Positions 41,665 to 51,564 of a stretch of 64,000 nucleotides of DNA are shown here, one piece after another. This DNA comes from Lachnospiraceae bacterium (GTDB lineage Bacteria; Bacillota; Clostridia; Lachnospirales; Lachnospiraceae): NCBI GenBank assembly GCA_021628825.1, contig JAJXRY010000001.1:186001-250000 (forward strand), written 5' to 3'. The notes under the pieces are model-generated. The model was given only the letters and a program-made list of their open reading frames with translations, had not been told where the DNA came from and did no database searches. How positions within the stretch are numbered: position 1 is the first letter of the stretch; each line of letters starts with the position of its first letter. The translations under genes and the position numbers were made by a program.

Positions 41665-42640
41665 ATGTGCACAGCAGCAACATATAAGACAAAGGATTTT
41701 TATATAGGAAGAACTCTGGATTATGAATTTTCTTATGGAGAGGAGATTACGGTTACACCCAGGAACTATCCGTTTACATTCCGGCATGAGGGAGATCTTG
41801 CAACGCATTATGCGATGATTGGAATGGCGCATGTGGCAGGAGAGTATCCACTTTATTATGATGCCGTGAATGAAAAGGGACTTGGTATGGCGGGACTTAA
41901 TTTCGTGGGGAATGCGATTTACGCGCAGGTTCAGGAAGGGAAAAAGAATGTCGCGCAGTTTGAGTTTATTCCGTGGATTTTGAGCCGGTGTGCGAATCTG
42001 AAGGAAGCAAAAGAGGCACTTGCGGATATGAACCTTTCAGGAACTCCGTTCAGTGAGCAGTTCCCGGCAGCACAGCTTCACTGGATGATTGCAGATGAAA
42101 CAGGCTCTATTGTAGTGGAATCCATGGCGGACGGGTTAAAGGTGCATGACAATCCGGTGGGAGTCCTGACGAATAATCCGCCCTTTGAAATGCAGATGTT
42201 TAACCTCAATAATTATATGTATTTATCGGAAAAGCAGCCGGAGAACCATTTTTGCAAAGGAGGTTCCGTTACAGACCTACAGCAGAGGCATGGGAGCGTT
42301 GGGAATGCCCGGTGATCTGTCCTCCATGTCAAGATTTGTGCGGGTGGCGTATACCAGAATGCATGCCGTTTCCGGGGAGAGTGAAGCAGACAGTGTCGGA
42401 CAGTTTTTCCATATTCTGGGATCTGTGGAGCAGCAAAGAGGGTGCTGCGAGGTTGCCGATGGAAAGTATGAAATCACGATCTACACCTCCTGTATGAATG
42501 CATCGAAGGGAATCTATTATTATACGACCTATCAGAATCACCGGATTATGGCAGTCGACATGCACAGAGAGGACCTGGATGGAAAAGGGTTAGTCCGTTA
42601 TCCGATGAAAAATGAAGAGTCCTTCGTATACCAGAATTAA
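41665..42640 (+). CDS. bsh: Choloylglycine (bile salt) hydrolase family protein (frame break)
   Basis: This Ntn-hydrolase of the linear amide C-N hydrolase family resembles Clostridium bile salt hydrolase along its whole length. The nucleophile Cys2 (MCTAATYKT), Arg16 and Asp19 in GRTLDYEF, Asn79 in GLNF, Asn170 in LTNNP and the late arginine in SSMSRFVRV are all kept. The enzyme would free bile acids from taurine or glycine. A break near 42252-42262 separates the last 130 residues; corrected length is about 325. There is no signal peptide, as usual for intracellular BSH. Penicillin V acylase is the main alternative. Confidence 0.85.
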
Positions 42641-42697
42641 CTACCCGGAACGGCATCCGGGTTAACGGCATCCGGGTTAACACAAAAACAGATTGCA

Positions 42698-42725
42698 CAG
42701 AGAACGGTTTTCTGTTATTCTGTTT
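42698..42725 (+). terminator. Terminator after the bile salt hydrolase gene
   Basis: CAGAGAA-CGG-TTTTCTG gives a 7-bp stem followed by TTATTCTGTTT. A 15-base direct repeat (CGGCATCCGGGTTAA, twice) stands just upstream at about 42653-42682. Confidence 0.55.
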
Positions 42726-42769
42726 ATAAATAATAGTACGTAAGTACCAGCACTGGAAGGGAGACTAAA

Positions 42770-43123
42770 ATGACAGTCAGGGAATGTTATGAACTGGCAG
42801 GCGCTGATTACAATGATGTCATGAACCGATTGGGAAGTGAGGCTTTGGTAAAGCGGTTTGCCGTGAAGTTTTTACAGGACAGGAGTTATCAGGAACTGGC
42901 AGAAGCAATGCAAGAGCAGGATGCAGAACGTGCTTTTCGTGCAGTGCATACCTTGAAGGGAGTCTGTGCCAATCTTGGATTTAAGAAGCTTCAGGAGGTA
43001 AGCTCAGAACTGACCGAGAAGCTTCGGGGCAGAGAGCTTGAGGGAAGTGAACCGCTGTACGAGGCAGTAAAGATACAGTATGACCGGGTGATCGGTGCGA
43101 TAACACAGCTTACGCAAGAGTAA
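42770..43123 (+). CDS. Hpt-domain phosphotransfer protein
   Basis: This 117-residue all-helical protein has the histidine phosphotransfer motif AVHTLKGVCANLGF, with the phospho-accepting His at about residue 64. It would pass phosphate between a sensor kinase and response regulators in a multi-step phosphorelay. No kinase is next to it; the nearest response regulator is the HD-GYP protein at 46.2 kb, beyond the transposon. AAGGGAGA precedes ATG 42770. Confidence 0.85.
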   Translation: MTVRECYELAGADYNDVMNRLGSEALVKRFAVKFLQDRSYQELAEAMQEQDAERAFRAVHTLKGVCANLGFKKLQEVSSELTEKLRGRELEGSEPLYEAVKIQYDRVIGAITQLTQE

Positions 43124-43333
43124 TCCTTGAAGGAGTAATTTGAGGGGAAATCAGGTGAACGAATGAGAGATAAGATACTGATAGTGTTGTTTACCACATT
43201 AAATGATGCTTCGTTTTTCACATTAAATGGAGGTGTTTTTGCATAGAATCAGGAATCGGTGTCACTTTATTTGATGTTAATTCTTCAAATTAAATGTGCC
43301 TCACCCAAATAAAGTGAATGAGGCACATGGCTG

Positions 43334-44145
43334 TTATCCGAGCTCGCAGTCGTTGACTGCCTGCATGACGATGTCTGTTGTAATGAGATTGGCTTTATTG
43401 CTGTCACCAATCAGCATACTTTGATTACAGTATTTATTGATCATTCGGGGTGTGCCATCAGCGGCATTAAGGATTGCTTCCATAGCAGCATCTTCAAAGA
43501 CAGTCTGATTACAGCCTGCACCCTTGAGCTTTTCGGTGATGTAATTATGGCCTTCCTCTTTGGTAAGACCCTCCAGATTATAATTCATGACAATACGCTG
43601 CTTAAGTGGTTCATGTATGCCAAGGCCAAGAGTTGAGTTTAACTTTGGAAGACCGGCTAAAAGAATGGCAGCCCGGTCGCGGGAATCCATCTCAAAAATT
43701 AAACAGGATTTTTTTAAGTCATTTAGAATGGCATTATTTATGTAGTTGGCTTCGTCGATGATGATGACAGGTGTTTTTCTCTCTTTTTCAACGGAGAGCC
43801 TTGTGATTTCTTCCTGAATGATGCGGAAGTTATCAGGCTTTTTAAAGGCAGGCTCTGCCCCAAGTTCCCTGACGAGATTCCGGTAGAAGTCATTTGGAGT
43901 CAGGGTGGAAAGACTGGAATAAATGACTTTGTAAAGTGAGGGATTAAGGTTTGATGCCCAGCTCCTTATGGTGGTGGTCTTGCCTCTTCAGGGCTACCGG
44001 TAAGCAGACCGAAACCTTTGGTTTTTGGCAAGATAATCCAGCCTGAAAAATGGTCTCCCTGTATTCGGAGGTATCGACTAAGATTTCTTTGGAATTCTTT
44101 ATAAATGGATTGAATTCCAGACCATATCGTGTAAAAGTAGTCCAT
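43334..44145 (-). CDS. Transposition AAA ATPase, ExeA/TniB-like (frame breaks)
   Basis: On the minus strand from ATG 44145 the protein begins MDYFYT, then has a P-loop region (TKGFGLLTGSPEEGK after correction near 43985). A Walker B-like VIIIDEAN (around 43755) and the AAA C-terminal part with LLAGLPKLNSTLG and ADGTPRMINKYCNQ follow. It matches the ATPases that accompany DDE transposases of Tn7/IS21-like elements and deliver the transposase to target DNA. Breaks lie near 44080-44110, 43985 and 43705. The start follows the transposase stop by 31 bases, so the two are one operon. Confidence 0.78.
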
Positions 44146-44176
44146 TAGTATTCACCTCTGCATAAATGTATTTTTT

Positions 44177-45399
44177 TCACGCTTGATATAGGCATTTTTC
44201 CGTTTTGTTAAGGAGTCTGATGGGAGTAAGGGTTCCGTCAGCTTCTACAATAAAGATATCTTTCATGTCAGGTGAATAGCGAAGCTTGATACGCTGCTTT
44301 GCAAAAACGGTAATCCACTTCATATTCAACCTGGTCAATGACAATGACACTGTCAGAAGACACGCGGCGCTCAAGTTCCAGAAGGAAGCAGTTTTCTATT
44401 TCCTCATCAGATAAACGGCGGATGCGGTCAGGCTCCGAAAAGAAACGGTCCTGAGGAGACAATCCCTTTAAGGATGAGTGTACTGTCTGATTATAGTTCT
44501 GGACATATGCCAGAAGATTGCCCCGAAGTTCATCGAGGGAATGAAAATCCCTGATGTCCAGGGATGAGAGCCACTGGTCCTTCATTGTACGGAACCACCG
44601 TTCAATTTTGGCCTTCTGGGTTGGAGTATAGGGCTGGTCATAGTGGACGACAGAACCGATTCTGGCAGCAAGGAGTTCCATCTGTTTATTCTTGAAGGAA
44701 CTGCCATTGTCGAAGTTAAACATCCCGGGTCTGCCATATTTGGCAACAGCAGATTTCATGACAGACATGAGGTTTACAAAGTTGTCATTAAAGAAGACAT
44801 CAATGCCTGCGATGAAACGGCTGGCATCATCAATGAGAGCGATGATATAAACTTTGTGCTTTTTGCCATCGGAAGTTTTCAGATAGGGTCCGACGCTTGA
44901 GTCACCACACCATACTTCATTGATGTGTGCCCGTTCATAACGGCGCATATCCTGGTTTGTTGTAGTTTTTCATCTGCACGGCAATCAGATTGATATAACG
45001 GTTCACAGTTGATTCTGAAACCTCACCGTTTTTAATGCTTCCGTTGTCGCGGAGCTGACGGTAGATGGCGGAAGCGGACATGCGCGGATAGTTGGTTTTG
45101 AGATATCTGATCTGTTCCTGCAGGTCATCATCAAGTTTGCGTGGCTTACCCTGATCTCCCCTTCCGGTTGGAATGAGCGCATCAAAGCCGCCTTCTTTGT
45201 AATTACGGTACCATTTTTTTCAATTGTACCGGGAGCATAATGCTTTTATGGTGCCATCGGGGGTGAATAACACCCTTGACGGAAGCATTATTAAAAAAAG
45301 GCTGTAAGGGATTTGAAATCGTCTGACAGTCCGGTAATGAGTGGAGCAATCGCAGAATAGCGCATAAGGGCAAGTGCCTGTTTCTTTTTCCTGATCCAT
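44177..45399 (-). CDS. DDE-type transposase/integrase (frame breaks)
   Basis: This is an rve-fold transposase of about 405 residues starting at ATG 45399 on the minus strand, with AAAGGAGG upstream. An N-terminal helix-turn-helix part (RYLKTNYPRMSASAIYRQL after correction) precedes the catalytic core. The core has WCGDSSVGP, IIALIDDASRFIAG, the FDNGSSF aspartate and TPTQKAKIERWFRT glutamate. A C-terminal Mu-type beta-barrel follows. Breaks lie near 45265-45290, 45210-45220, 44955-44965 and 44310-44325. The DDE residues appear intact. Confidence 0.82.
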
Positions 45400-45473
45400 T
45401 TGAGGGTCCTCCTTTGTTTTTTTCTTTAGTATAAGAAACATGAGAACAAAGGTCGTGTAAGGTTATGTGGTAT

Positions 45474-45992
45474 TTAGAAAAAAAGAATATTTGGTATCCT
45501 TTTTAATCTGCATAAACTGACACGAAAAAAAGAGAAGCAGGATACAATCAGACCGTGGATGGAGCCGAAAGAGATACGTTCGGAAAGCAGTTTCTGTTTC
45601 CAGTGACTTAAGTACTGTCTTATGATATAGCGGTAACAGCTTTCATCAATAGAGGGATTATCATTCATAACAGAATCCTGGGATAAAGAGTTTTTCATAG
45701 TTATGAATAATGGTTACCTGCTCTGCAAGAGAAATCTGGGAGTGAGGAACCATGGAGGATAAAAAGAATGGCGTGGGTATGACCACAGCATTCACATTTG
45801 ACACGGCAGATGCGAAAGAGAAGTTTGCCGGATGAGGCTTTGATATGACGGTGGTAATAACCATGAACAGACAGGCAGCCTGGAGTGCTCGCAGGGGCAG
45901 GTAAGCTGGTGGAACTGAAGGTTATTAATCATTTCATTATAAAAAAATTTGGTGTAAGAGGATTGTTTTTCTTCGACGAATAAGGTTATCAT
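45474..45992 (-). CDS. DUF6431 transposon-associated protein (frame breaks)
   Basis: Rejoined over breaks near 45850 and 45690, this gives about 172 residues. The middle part has HGYYHRHI, then IRCVKCECCGHTHAILLSSMVPHSQISL, a zinc-finger-like set of cysteines. This matches my memory of DUF6431 proteins found beside DDE transposases in Clostridia. It probably binds DNA; its role in transposition is not known. It is the first gene of the minus-strand transposon operon. Confidence 0.6.
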
Positions 45993-46103
45993 AGTCTTGC
46001 AAACACATAGGCGTGCCTATGGTGAGTGTGTGAGGCAGGAAACCGAACTGTGGTAGGGGCTGGTTCCTGCTTCTTTGTTTATTAGTAACCTGACTATAAT
46101 AAC

Positions 46104-46170
46104 AGAAGGTACAGGATAAAACAATCTGACGGATAATACTTCAGAATAATTTATACTGTACCTTCTTTTT
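46104..46170. terminator. Long dyad before the HD-GYP gene
   Basis: AGAAGGTACAG (46104-46114) pairs perfectly with CTGTACCTTCT (46157-46167), 42 bases apart and followed by T-rich sequence. The wide loop makes a simple terminator uncertain; it may mark the right edge of the transposon. Confidence 0.4.
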
Positions 46171-46184
46171 AATTTGCTTGAAAA

Positions 46185-47298
46185 ATGAAGAAAAAAAGAA
46201 GCGTAGAAAGTTACGATTTACATGATAGTTGATCATGTTGAGCTTAACAGATCCATTCTGGGGGCGATTCTTGAAAATGAGTACACCATTATAGAAGCGG
46301 AAAATGGAAAAACAGGCACTTGAACTTATTGAAGAGTTAAAGGATGAGATCTCAGTGATTCTTCTGGATCTGATTATGCCGGAAATGGACGGCAAGCAGG
46401 TTCTGGCAGAGTTGAATAAAAGGAAAATTATCGGAATGATTCCGGTTCTGGTTATCAGTGGGGAGAATTCCTATGAAACGGAGAAGGAATGCTTTGATCT
46501 TGGTATTTCCGATTATATTGCGAAACCGTTTAATAATGTCATTATTCAGAAACGGGTAAAGAACGTTGCAAGACTTTATGAATATAAATTACAGCTGGAA
46601 GAAAAAGGTGGAGGAGCAGACTGCCGTTTTGCGGAAGGCGTATCAGACATTGAAAATACAGACAGAGAAGCTTCACCGGAACAACCAGAAGATTGTTGAT
46701 ATTCTTGGTACTGTCGTCGAGTTCCGGAACCTGGAAAGCGGTGAACATATCAATCGTGTGAAGAAGTACACGAAGATTCTGGCAGAGGGTGCGATGAAGG
46801 AATATCCCGAATACGGATTGACACCGGAGAAGATTGATACAATTGTATCCGCAAGTTCGCTTCATGATATTGGTAAGATTACCATTCCGGACCGCATTTT
46901 ATTAAAGCCGGGAAAGCTTACCAAGGATGAATTCGAGTGCATGAAATCACATACCACCAGAGGTTGTGAGCTTCTTGACCAGATTGATGTTGAGTGGGAT
47001 CCTGAGCTGCGTCAGGCAATTTATGAGATCTGCCGTCACCATCATGAACGATACGACGGTAAAGGATATCCGGATGCACTTGTAGGTGAGGAGATCCCAC
47101 TTTCCGCACAACTGGTTTCCATTGCAGATGTATATGATGCACTGGTAAATGAGAGGTGTTACAAGGATGCTTATTCTGCGGAGGAGGCATACCGCATGAT
47201 TACCCATGGAGAATGTGGCGTGTTCTCCCCAAAAATTAATGGAAGTATTCCGTAAGACCAGAAAGCAGTTTGAAATGTTAAAGAAATATAATAAGTAG
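46185..47298 (+). CDS. Response regulator with HD-GYP domain (frame breaks)
   Basis: The receiver domain (LNRSILGAIL, phospho-acceptor aspartate in VILLDLIMPEMDGKQ, lysine in YIAKPF) is joined by a coiled helix to an HD-GYP domain (SGEHINRVKKYTK, SLHDIGKITIPDRIL, HHHERYDGKGYP). It is therefore a probable c-di-GMP phosphodiesterase controlled by phosphorylation. Breaks lie near 46205, 46300-46305, 46603-46612 and 47231-47236. The length is about 370 residues. One acidic-pocket residue near the N-terminus reads His where Asp is usual (IVDHVE). ATG 46185 is the best start but is weakly supported. Confidence 0.82.
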
Positions 47299-47339
47299 AA
47301 ATAAATGAAGGAAATAAGCTGGATGAAAGACCCCAAATA

Positions 47340-47378
47340 AAAGAAACCGCGGCAGGTAATGCTGCGGTTTCTTTTATT
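47340..47378. terminator. Bidirectional terminator between HD-GYP and XRE genes
   Basis: AAAGAAACCGC and GCGGTTTCTTTTATT form an 11-bp stem. A-rich sequence on one side and T-rich on the other serve both converging genes. Confidence 0.85.
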
Positions 47379-47839
47379 CCTGATGGATTCTGTTGCGGGG
47401 GACGTTTGTGATATTTCAATTTCATAAAATCCAGAATATCCTCTTTGTCCCGCGAATCCAGCAGCTGATAATAGTAGAGAAGTAAGCGTTCATCACGGTT
47501 TAAGTATTTAAATTTGTTTCGATTCTGTGGATTATTCATGTATTCTACAAACAAATCAAATTCCTCAGGGCTGTCAATGCTCTGTGACTGTGCAGCCCTT
47601 GCAAAATCCATATTAATATTGTAAGTCACTACGAGATTCAAAAAATTTTCAACAGGAACACCATATAATTTGGCCAAATTATACAGGGAATTAACGGGCG
47701 GAGTGATCCGTCCGGTCTCATAATGGGAATAGGTCTGACGGGTAATATTCAGGTGTGATGCGACAAACTCCTGGGAATAGTTGCAGGATTTGCGCAGTTC
47801 CTTCAAGTAGTGTTCTAATGTACGAGCGTCATTTCTCAT
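47374..47839 (-). CDS. XRE-family transcriptional regulator
   Basis: Read on the minus strand from ATG 47839, residues about 8-62 form a Cro/CI helix-turn-helix (LKELRKSCNYSQEFVASHLNITRQTYSHYETGRITPPVNSLYNLAKLYGVP, spread over the domain). The rest is helical, with no recognised ligand domain. The open frame runs on past the terminator, but dropping one C from the run near 47397-47402 gives a stop at 47374-47376 after RNRIHQE, a more natural end of about 155 residues. It lies divergently from the capsule locus, separated by 340 bases, and might regulate it; this is inference. Confidence 0.82.
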
Positions 47840-48097
47840 GTGATGATACACTTTCCCTTTCTGTAATAATTACAAGGTCGCTATATGGCAGAATATGTTG
47901 AAGTTAAAATGAAGTGTTTCTTACTGCTTATTGTATCCGAAAAGCAGAGTATAAAGTATACAAAAAGATACAAATAGTGTGAAAAAAATCAAGTAATAAA
48001 CTATAAAAAAAGTGCATAAATTTCCGGGGGGTAAAAAAATTGAGCATAATTTATAAGATTCAACCAGAAGCATATCTATTTTTATGCAAAATATTGC

Positions 48098-48126
48098 TTG
48101 AAAATATAGTACTAATAGCATATTAT
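48098..48126 (+). promoter_or_regulatory. Promoter of the capsule operon
   Basis: TTGAAA (48098-48103) and TATTAT (48121-48126) are exactly 17 bases apart. They lie 57 bases before the first capsule gene in an AT-rich 340-base gap that has no open gene. Confidence 0.65.
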
Positions 48127-48182
48127 GTTATAGAAAGCTATTTAAAAATAGCACATGTGTAAATGGAAAAAGGATGAAAAAT

Positions 48183-48905
48183 ATGGATCTTATTGATATA
48201 CATTCCCATATTTTGCCCGGGGTTGATGATGGTGCCAAGTCTATGGAAGAGAGTCTTGAGATGCTGCGAATAGCAAAAGAAAATGCTATTTGTACTATCA
48301 TAGTTACACCTCATAATAAGCCGGGACGGCACAACGTTCACACACCCAGTATGAATGCTTATATAAAACAATTACAGGAGCAGATGAACCGGATCGGACT
48401 TTCCATTGAACTGATTGGAGGGAATGAACTTTATTACCGGATGGAGTTAGCACAGGAGCTGCACGGAGGTGTGGCGCGGACAATGGCGGATTCACGTTAT
48501 GTGCTGGTAGAGTTCGGTCCAATGGATGATTACGATTATCTGAGGAATGGAGTCTATGATCTTTTGTCAGAAGGTTATTTTCCGATTATTGCGCATGTGG
48601 AACGGTATCAGTGCCTGTCAGATCATGTGGATCGTATTGAGGATTTATCCGGAATGGGTGCGTACATTCAGGTAAACGCAGGCAGTGTGATGGGGGATGT
48701 GGGATTTAAGATGAAGAACTTTACCCGGAAGCTTTTAAAGCAGGAACTGGTACAGTTCGTTGCAACAGATGCCCACGATACGAAGAAGCGTGCACCGGAA
48801 TTAAAGAAGTGCGCAGATTACATAACCCGTAAATATGGACAGGAATATGCTGAAGACATTTTCCGGAACAATCCGGAGTATATCATCCGGAATGAAATTC
48901 TGTAG
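48183..48905 (+). CDS. CpsB/YwqE-type tyrosine-protein phosphatase (PHP family)
   Basis: This metal-dependent phosphatase resets the tyrosine kinase of capsule synthesis. The 240-residue PHP-fold protein starts MDLIDIHSHILPGVDDGAK, with the metal-binding HSH, then TPHN, LIGGNELYY, HVERY and the C-terminal ATDAHD. ATG 48183 is chosen over ATG 48174 because AAAAGG is 9 bases upstream. It is intact and first in the capsule operon, followed by the polymerase co-activator and kinase, the usual order. Confidence 0.92.
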   Translation: MDLIDIHSHILPGVDDGAKSMEESLEMLRIAKENAICTIIVTPHNKPGRHNVHTPSMNAYIKQLQEQMNRIGLSIELIGGNELYYRMELAQELHGGVARTMADSRYVLVEFGPMDDYDYLRNGVYDLLSEGYFPIIAHVERYQCLSDHVDRIEDLSGMGAYIQVNAGSVMGDVGFKMKNFTRKLLKQELVQFVATDAHDTKKRAPELKKCADYITRKYGQEYAEDIFRNNPEYIIRNEIL

Positions 48906-48937
48906 AGAAATAGATTGGAAACACGAAGGAGAACTTC

Positions 48938-49676
48938 ATGGAAAACCAGAATGAACGCGATGAAATAGAAATTGATCTTGTAGAACTGTTTTATGTTCTG
49001 TGGAGACATGCGTGGCTGATCTTAAGTATCGGTCTTTTTTGCGCACTTAGCTGCTTTGCGTTAAGCAGGTTTGTGATTGCCCCGACGTATAAGTCTACAA
49101 CAAAAAAATTTATATCTTAAATAAAAGTGACAACACTTCGGTGACTTACAGTGATGTGCAGCTGGGTACCCAGCTGACAAAAGACTATGCCGAGCTGATT
49201 AACAGCCGTTATGTATTGGAGGCTGTGATCCAGGAGCTTGGCCTGAATATTGAATATAAGGATCTGCTTAAGAAGATTGAAGTTACAACGCCAAGTGATA
49301 CGCGAATCGTATCCATTACGGTAGAAGATCAGGATCCGGTGCAGGCGATGAATATCGCGAACTCTGTCCGGGAAAAATGCAAGTACCCATATTCAGAATG
49401 TTATGGATATTGATGCGGTCAATGTCGCTGAAACGGCAAACATGCCGACAGAAAAAGGCTTCTCCAAGCTGTGCAAAATGGGCATTAATTGGTGGACTGC
49501 TTGGCTGCCTGGTGGTAAGTGCGATTGTCCTGATCCGATATCTTATGGATGATACGATTAAATCTTCCGACGATATCGAGAAATATCTGGGATTAAGCAC
49601 ACTGGCACTGATTCCCATGCGGGAAGAGGAAGCTAATTCAAAGAAGAAAAAGAAGAAATATAAACAGAGCAGATAA
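48938..49676 (+). CDS. Wzz/CapA-type chain-length determinant and kinase activator (frame breaks)
   Basis: A short acidic cytoplasmic start (EIDLVELFYVLWRHAW) leads into the first membrane helix. The extracellular domain (SVTYSDVQLGTQLTKDYAELINSRYVLE) and a second helix (GLLGCLVVSAIVLIRYLMDDTIKSSDDIEKYLGLSTLALIP) follow, ending in a lysine-rich tail. This is the CapA/YveK form that activates the separate CpsD kinase. Breaks lie at the A7 run near 49102-49108, near 49366-49384 and near 49462. The corrected length is about 245 residues. Confidence 0.87.
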
Positions 49677-49687
49677 GGAGAATGACC

Positions 49688-50500
49688 ATGGATGAATTAA
49701 CCATGCAGCATGTATCTTTACGATTTGATAAATCTGAGGATTACCGAGTTAAAGAAGCATTTAAGACACTGCGTACCAACATTGAATTCAGTGGCGTGGA
49801 TCTGAAGGTAATCGCCGTAACCAGCTGTACTCCGAATGAAGGAAAAAGCTCGGTTGCCATGGAACTTGCCAAGGCTTTTGCAGAGGCAGGAAAACGGACA
49901 CTGCTCATCGATGCCGATATGCGTAAGTCCGTATTAGTAGGGAGGTACAAAACAGGTGCTGTGCGCCTGGGTTTGACTCACATTTTGGTGGGACGGGAGA
50001 AACTGAGTGATGTGATCTGTAAAACAAACTTCCCCAAGTTATATATGATCTTTGCAGGTCCCGTTCCACCTAACCCCAGCGAATTACTGGGAGGGGAAAA
50101 TTTCGAGACGCTTGTGAATAAAGCGAAACAGTTATTTGACTATGTTATCGTGGATACGCCTCCTCTTGGGAGCGTCATTGATGCCGCGGTTGCTGCCAAG
50201 AAATGTGATGGAACGATTCTTGTTGTCGAGAATAATGCCGTCAGTTACAAATTTGTCCAGAATGTAAAGGCACAGCTTGACAAGTCCGGAAGCCGGATTC
50301 TGGGTGTGGTTCTGAATAAGGTAGATATGAGCACAAAGAGCTATGGCCATTACGGCAAGTACTACGGAAAGTATTACGGCAAGTACTATGGTCAGTATGG
50401 GAACGAAAGCGGATATACGAAGACAACAGATCTGGGTAAGCAGGAAGTGGAAGAAAACGGAGCAGAGAATGGATCCGATCTGGAAGAGATTAATCTGTAA
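49688..50500 (+). CDS. CpsD/CapB-family tyrosine autokinase
   Basis: This is a BY-kinase that works with the chain-length protein to control polymer length. It has Walker A (CTPNEGKSSVAMELAKAF), A' (RTLLIDADMRKS) and B (DYVIVDTPPLG), and a C-terminal cluster with KYYGKYYGKYYGQYG, the autophosphorylated tyrosines. ATG 49688 has AAGGAG 7 bases upstream, better than ATG 49682. It is 270 residues and intact. Confidence 0.94.
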   Translation: MDELTMQHVSLRFDKSEDYRVKEAFKTLRTNIEFSGVDLKVIAVTSCTPNEGKSSVAMELAKAFAEAGKRTLLIDADMRKSVLVGRYKTGAVRLGLTHILVGREKLSDVICKTNFPKLYMIFAGPVPPNPSELLGGENFETLVNKAKQLFDYVIVDTPPLGSVIDAAVAAKKCDGTILVVENNAVSYKFVQNVKAQLDKSGSRILGVVLNKVDMSTKSYGHYGKYYGKYYGKYYGQYGNESGYTKTTDLGKQEVEENGAENGSDLEEINL

Positions 50501-50572
50501 AAGAGATGCACGAACAGCATATGCTGTCGGGAAAATTGCAGCCGGAATAAATGCAGGCAGAGGAATAAGAGT

Positions 50573-51482
50573 ATGAAAGACAGTGGAAAATGGGCAGTCG
50601 TTTTTACCGTTTTAAATATCATTTTGATTGCGGCATGTGTGGTGCTGTTACTGGGGAGAGACCGGAAAGCACCGGCAATCTCCTTTTCGGAGAATGATCT
50701 GATTTACTATAACGGAATTGACAATGAAAAATTACTCCAGGGTGTCACGGCTATGGATGCCAAAGACGGTGATGTATCAGACCGCATTGTGGTAGAGAAG
50801 ATTGTACAGAATAAAAATGAAAATCGCGCGGTTGTTTATTATGCGGTAACAGATCTTGATGGAAATGCGGCAAAAGCATCCAGAGTGTTTGAAGCGGTAA
50901 AGGAATCAACCGGAAACGCCATGAAGAATATCGGAATGGCGGGTTTTGACGGTGATATGGATGAGGCGCTTTCAAATGAGGCAGAAGGAATGGCGCCTGC
51001 GATTACCGGAAATGGAGAAGTGCAGGAAGATTCTGTAGATATGCTGGATGAAGAGGGATAAGATGCACATGCAGAGAGTTTTTCCGTCGATGAGTCCTTC
51101 TCCGTCGGTATCACCGACACCGGATGCGGAGGAACAGCGCCGGAAGGAGCAGGAGGAAGCAGACCGGCAGGCTGAGGAAGAGCAAAGACAACAGGAGGAG
51201 GCCAGACGTAAGGCTGAGGAGGAAGCTGCAGCCAAGGCCGGAAATCCGAAAATTATTTTAAAGAATACAACTGTAAATACGACAGCAGGACAGCTTCCGG
51301 CATGGATCGATGCCATTGGAAGCTTTCAGGATGATAAAGATGGATATGAAACACTGTTTAAGAATCTGAAGGCGTCTAAGTATGATGTCAATGCAAAGGG
51401 AGATCATGCGGTGACACTGACAACGACGGATTCTGATGGAAATGTGTCGGATCCGGTTACAGTGACGGTGCATGTGAAGTGA
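50573..51482 (+). CDS. Membrane-anchored protein with DUF5011-like domains (frame break)
   Basis: One N-terminal membrane helix (FTVLNIILIAACVVLLLG) is followed by a DUF5011/immunoglobulin-like domain with the pattern VTAMDAKDGDVSDRIVVEK and YYAVTDLDGNAAKA. A Pro/Ser linker and a Glu/Arg/Gln coiled coil (about 51120-51240) come next, then a second beta domain (NTTVNTTAGQLPAWIDAIGSF ... TTTDSDGNVSDPVTVTV). A break near 51054-51058 (one extra G) joins the two halves into about 302 residues. It lies in the capsule operon and probably spans the wall; partner unknown. Confidence 0.75.
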
Positions 51483-51497
51483 TTTATGGGGTAGACA

Positions 51498-51560
51498 ATG
51501 AATGATGGACAATGAGTGGATGATGGAAAATGAGTGAATGACGGTAGATGAGTGAATGAC
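51498..51560. repeat. 18-bp tandem repeat next to the inverted-repeat element
   Basis: Three and a partial copy of an 18-bp unit (type ATGAGTGAATGACGGTAG) run head to tail up to the left end of the element at 51565. Confidence 0.7.
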
Positions 51561-51564
51561 GGAC

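Larger units (their letters stand above)
43200..46100 (-). mobile_element. Three-gene transposon (DUF6431, DDE transposase, AAA ATPase)
   Basis: Three genes on the minus strand, in the order DUF6431 protein, DDE transposase and ExeA/TniB-like ATPase, form a compact transposition unit of roughly 2.9 kb set among plus-strand genes. I could not find clear terminal inverted repeats or a target duplication; the limits given are the outer edges of recognisable content. Repeated words CACATTAAATG (43190-43230) at the left edge may be transposase-binding sites. All three genes contain homopolymer frame breaks, as do the surrounding host genes. Confidence 0.7.

Noticed and set aside
43200..47300. Prophage remnant
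   Set aside because: Only transposition genes are present; no capsid, terminase, lysis or integrase module.
47171..47373. C-terminal extension of the XRE regulator past the terminator
   Set aside because: It would run through a bidirectional terminator and into the HD-GYP gene; a single extra C near 47400 explains the missed stop at 47374.
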